Of a stretch of 64,000 nt of DNA, positions 60,996 to 64,000 are shown piece by piece. The DNA lies in NCBI GenBank assembly GCA_051877515.1, contig JBJEIY010000050.1, positions 124,001 through 188,000 of the forward strand, in the 5' to 3' direction. How positions within the stretch are numbered: the stretch's first letter is position 1; the number at the start of each line of letters is the position of its first letter. The translations under genes were made by a program, and so were the position numbers. The stretch comes from XBB1006 sp051877515 (GTDB lineage Bacteria; Bacillota; Clostridia; Lachnospirales; Lachnospiraceae). The notes beneath the pieces are model-generated. The model did no database searches. It was not told the origin of the DNA and was given only the letters and a program-made list of their open reading frames with translations.

Positions 60996-62080
60996 TCGTA
61001 AAATCGGTACAGCTATGTGATTATCGAAATTATGAATCCTTGAGTTTAAACTTTGATTCCGGTGTCAATATTCTATATGGAGATAATGCACAAGGAAAAA
61101 CCAATGTATTAGAATCCATTTATATGAGTGGAACTACAAAATCCCATAAAGGAAGCAAGGATAAAGAAACCATCCGGTTTGGAAAAGAAGAAGCTCATAT
61201 CAGAACCATTGTTTGTAAAAATGATCAGGAATACCGGATTGATATGCATATTAAAAAGCATAAAGCAAAGGGAATTGCCATTAATCAGGTACCAATTAAA
61301 AGAGCCTCTGATCTGTTTGGTATTTTAAATGTTATCTTCTTTTCTCCTGAGGATTTAAATATTATTAAAGATGGTCCTTCAGAAAGAAGAAGATTTCTTG
61401 ATATGGAATTATGTCAGTTAGATAAAATCTATTTACATAATTTATCAAAGTATAATAAGGTTTTAAATCAAAGAAATAAATTGCTGAAGGAAATGTATCA
61501 TGATACCCAGCTTCGTTCCACTCTTGATATATGGGACCAGCAGCTGATCACATACGGAACCAGGATCATACAAAGAAGAAGAGAGTTTATTGAAGAGTTA
61601 AATTCTATCATATTCACCATACATAAACAGTTGTCCGGAAATACGGAAGAACTTACATTGGTTTATGAACCGGATTGTTCTGATCTTTATTTTTCACAGA
61701 AACTCTGTGAGGCAAGGGAAAAAGATGAAAGATTCGGCTCTACCAGTGTGGGTCCTCACAGGGATGATATTGCTTTTCAGATCAGTAATGTCGATATTCG
61801 AAAATTTGGTTCCCAGGGTCAGCAAAGAACTGCAGCATTATCACTAAAGCTGTCAGAAATAGAACTGGTTAAGAGAATCATACATGATGAACCGGTATTA
61901 CTTCTTGATGATGTTTTATCAGAACTTGATAGTAACAGACAAAATCAGTTATTAAATAATCTATCCACAACACAAACAATCCTGACATGTACAGGCTTAG
62001 ATGAATTTATAAAAAACCGATTAAAAGTAGATAAGGTATTCCATGTGGTAAATGGAATTATAACAGAATCGAATCAGTAA
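60992..62080 (+). CDS. recF: DNA replication and repair protein RecF
   Basis: A 362-aa SMC-like ATPase that helps load RecA at gaps. Walker A YGDNAQGKTNVLESI, ABC-like signature QGQQRTAALSLKLSE, Walker B VLLLDDVLSELD. Coupled to YaaA. The middle coiled coil is short as expected. Confidence 0.97.
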   Translation: MIVKSVQLCDYRNYESLSLNFDSGVNILYGDNAQGKTNVLESIYMSGTTKSHKGSKDKETIRFGKEEAHIRTIVCKNDQEYRIDMHIKKHKAKGIAINQVPIKRASDLFGILNVIFFSPEDLNIIKDGPSERRRFLDMELCQLDKIYLHNLSKYNKVLNQRNKLLKEMYHDTQLRSTLDIWDQQLITYGTRIIQRRREFIEELNSIIFTIHKQLSGNTEELTLVYEPDCSDLYFSQKLCEAREKDERFGSTSVGPHRDDIAFQISNVDIRKFGSQGQQRTAALSLKLSEIELVKRIIHDEPVLLLDDVLSELDSNRQNQLLNNLSTTQTILTCTGLDEFIKNRLKVDKVFHVVNGIITESNQ

Positions 62081-62094
62081 ATTAGGAGGCTTTT

Positions 62095-64000
62095 ATGAGC
62101 GTAGATTACGGAGCAGATCAAATTCAAATATTAGAAGGATTAGAGGCAGTTCGTAAACGTCCCGGTATGTATATTGGATCAACTTCTTTAAGAGGTTTGC
62201 ATCACCTGGTATATGAAATTGTTGATAATGCAGTAGATGAAGCATTAGGTGGATTCTGTAATAATATTACAGTCACCATAAATCAGGATAATTCCATTAC
62301 TGTAATTGATGATGGTCGTGGTATTCCGGTAGGAATTAATGCAAAAACCGGAAGACCGGCAGTAGAAGTGGTATTTACAGTACTTCATGCAGGTGGAAAA
62401 TTTGGTGGTGGAGGATACAAAGTATCCGGAGGACTCCATGGAGTTGGAGCATCGGTTGTAAATGCATTATCTACCTGGTTGGAAGTAAAGGTATATAGTG
62501 AAGAAAAAATCTATCAGCAAAGATATGAACGGGGAGCCATTATCTATGATTTGAAAGTTGTAGGAGACTGCCCGGCTGATAAGCATGGAACAGAAATCAC
62601 ATTTTTACCGGATCCCGATATTTTTGAAGAAACCGTTTTTGAATACGATACATTAAAAACCCGTCTTCGTGAAACAGCATTTCTAACAAAAAATCTCAGG
62701 ATCACTTTGCGTGATATGCGAAGAGAGGAGCCTGTGGAAGATACTTTTCATTATGAAGGCGGAATAAAAGAATTTGTCAGCTATCAGAATAAATCCAAGG
62801 AAGTATTATATCCGGAAATCATCTACTGTGAAGGTAAGAAAGATAATGTCTATGTAGAAGTAGCTATGCAGCATAATGATTCTTATAATGAGATGACACT
62901 TGGATTTGTTAATAATATCATTACACCCGAAGGCGGTACCCATGTTTCCGGATTTAAAAATGCGCTTACCAAAACAATCAATGATTATGCAAGAGCGAAC
63001 AAATTATTAAAAGATTCAGAACCAAATCTTTCCGGTGAAGATATCCGGGAAGGTTTAACAACAATTATCAGCATTAAAATCGAAGATCCCCAGTTTGAGG
63101 GACAAACTAAGCAGAAACTTGGAAATTCTGAAGCAAGGGGAGCAGTAGACAGTATTGTCAGTGAACAGCTGACTTACTTCCTGGAGCAGAATCCATCTGT
63201 TGCCAAAACGATTTGCGAAAAATCAGTTTTGGCCCAGAGGGCGAGAGATGCAGCCCGCAAGGCAAGAGATTTGACCAGAAGGAAAACTGCTTTGGAAGGT
63301 ATGTCACTTCCGGGAAAATTAGCCGATTGTTCTGATAAAAATCCGGATAATTGTGAAATCTTCATTGTGGAGGGAGATTCTGCGGGTGGTTCTGCAAAGA
63401 CTGCAAGAAGTCGTGCAACCCAGGCAATTTTACCTCTTCGTGGAAAAATCCTGAATGTGGAAAAAGCAAGATTAGATAAAATTTACGCCAACGCAGAGAT
63501 TAAGGCAATGATTACTGCTTTTGGAACAGGTATCCATGATGATTTTGATATTACCAAGTTGCGATATAATAAGATTATTATTATGACGGATGCCGATGTT
63601 GACGGTGCTCATATCAGTACTCTGATGTTAACATTTTTATATCGGTTTATGCCGGAATTAATTAAAACAGGACATGTATATCTGGCTCAGCCGCCATTAT
63701 ACAAAATCGAAAAGAATAAAAATGTCTGGTATGCTTACAGTGATGAGGAATTGAATAAAATCCTTACTGAAATAGGACGTGACGGAAATAATAAGATCCA
63801 GCGCTATAAAGGTCTTGGAGAAATGGATGCAGAGCAGTTATGGGAAACAACCATGGATCCGGAGCGACGGATACTTCGAAAAGTAATGATCGATAATGAA
63901 GCAGAATCTGAGGTAGATCTTACTTTTAATACACTTATGGGTGATAAGGTAGAACCCCGTCGTGATTTTATTGAAGCAAATGCAAAATATGTACAGAATC
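62095..64000 (+). CDS. gyrB: DNA gyrase subunit B (partial, C-terminal few residues missing)
   Basis: The ATPase subunit of gyrase. From the ATG at 62095 (TTAGGAGG site) 635 complete codons are visible. GHKL ATPase (YEIVDNAVDEA, VIDDGRGIP, GGLHGVGASVVNA), transducer (IKIEDPQFEGQTKQKLGN) and TOPRIM with EGDSAGGSA, PLRGKILNVE and TDADVDGAHI. It ends EANAKYVQN at the window edge, so only a few residues are lost. Fourteen nt after recF. Presumably followed by gyrA. Confidence 0.98.
   Translation, partial: MSVDYGADQIQILEGLEAVRKRPGMYIGSTSLRGLHHLVYEIVDNAVDEALGGFCNNITVTINQDNSITVIDDGRGIPVGINAKTGRPAVEVVFTVLHAGGKFGGGGYKVSGGLHGVGASVVNALSTWLEVKVYSEEKIYQQRYERGAIIYDLKVVGDCPADKHGTEITFLPDPDIFEETVFEYDTLKTRLRETAFLTKNLRITLRDMRREEPVEDTFHYEGGIKEFVSYQNKSKEVLYPEIIYCEGKKDNVYVEVAMQHNDSYNEMTLGFVNNIITPEGGTHVSGFKNALTKTINDYARANKLLKDSEPNLSGEDIREGLTTIISIKIEDPQFEGQTKQKLGNSEARGAVDSIVSEQLTYFLEQNPSVAKTICEKSVLAQRARDAARKARDLTRRKTALEGMSLPGKLADCSDKNPDNCEIFIVEGDSAGGSAKTARSRATQAILPLRGKILNVEKARLDKIYANAEIKAMITAFGTGIHDDFDITKLRYNKIIIMTDADVDGAHISTLMLTFLYRFMPELIKTGHVYLAQPPLYKIEKNKNVWYAYSDEELNKILTEIGRDGNNKIQRYKGLGEMDAEQLWETTMDPERRILRKVMIDNEAESEVDLTFNTLMGDKVEPRRDFIEANAKYVQN

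Noticed and set aside
1..64000. CRISPR array, prophage, integrase or insertion sequence
   Set aside because: No regularly spaced repeats or transposase/integrase-like proteins were seen; the dispersed hairpin repeat is too sparse for CRISPR.

Overview
The window looks like the replication-origin region of a Gram-positive, low-to-mid GC anaerobe of class Clostridia, most likely Lachnospiraceae. Grounds: the order rpmH-rnpA-yidD-yidC-jag-mnmE-mnmG-rsmG on the minus strand facing dnaA-dnaN-yaaA-recF-gyrB on the plus strand; strong AGGAGG-type ribosome binding sites; DUF3881, DUF4446 and DUF951 proteins; a two-[4Fe-4S] ferredoxin; a CwlD amidase; and a lysine riboswitch. The species cannot be named from the sequence. 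No rRNA, CRISPR array, transposase, integrase or prophage gene was seen.

Layout. 0-6.4 kb (minus): a phosphatase-like protein without its catalytic Cys, tsaC/sua5, cwlD, an anchored GH18 protein, and an operon of a Ser/Thr kinase fused to a MinD/ParA-like domain, a partner with a degenerate P-loop, and a 54-aa protein. 6.7-14.1 kb: mecA, small redox proteins, a MerR regulator, dnaB-rplI-gdpP and glyA. 14.3-24.7 kb: a peptidase S66 protein, a cytosolic-looking EF-hand protein, rpsF-ssb-rpsR, DUF951, a sirtuin, an LtaS-like enzyme, a coiled-coil protein, and an NhaC-family carrier behind a lysine riboswitch. 24.7-32.3 kb: mgtE, rsmI-trmN6-ricT-holB-yaaR-gmk, and an AbiE-like pair. 32.5-39.5 kb: an ArgR-like regulator, a D,D-carboxypeptidase, trmB, a second EF-hand protein, tRNA-Lys, pepT and a membrane coiled-coil protein. 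39.6-45.3 kb: an iron-uptake operon (feoA-feoA-feoB-small Cys-rich protein) with palindromic operators, a hemerythrin, a ferredoxin/membrane Fe-S pair, a Crp/Fnr regulator and tRNA-Arg. 45.4-64 kb: DUF3881, DUF4446, parB-parA with two parS sites, a DegS-like protein without its phospho-acceptor His, a hydrolase, then the canonical origin genes.

Genes left of about 57.7 kb are mostly on the minus strand and those to the right on the plus strand, as expected for transcription away from oriC. ParAB/parS, DnaA/DnaN/RecF/GyrB, DnaB, SSB and HolB put much of the replication and segregation machinery in one window. MnmE/MnmG, TsaC, TrmN6, TrmB, RsmG and RsmI give a strong RNA-modification theme.

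Most notable non-routine observations: (1) the kinase/MinD-like operon, with atypical kinase residues and a likely one-base reading-frame problem at its start; (2) a roughly 37-nt hairpin repeat in three intergenic places, once overlapping a stop codon and once in the feo leader; (3) three proteins of catalytic families that lack key residues (LMW-PTP-like, AbiEii-like, DegS-like); (4) paired EF-hand paralogs with a conserved N-terminal mini-motif; (5) palindromic feo operators over an excellent promoter. All are sequence readings without database searches.
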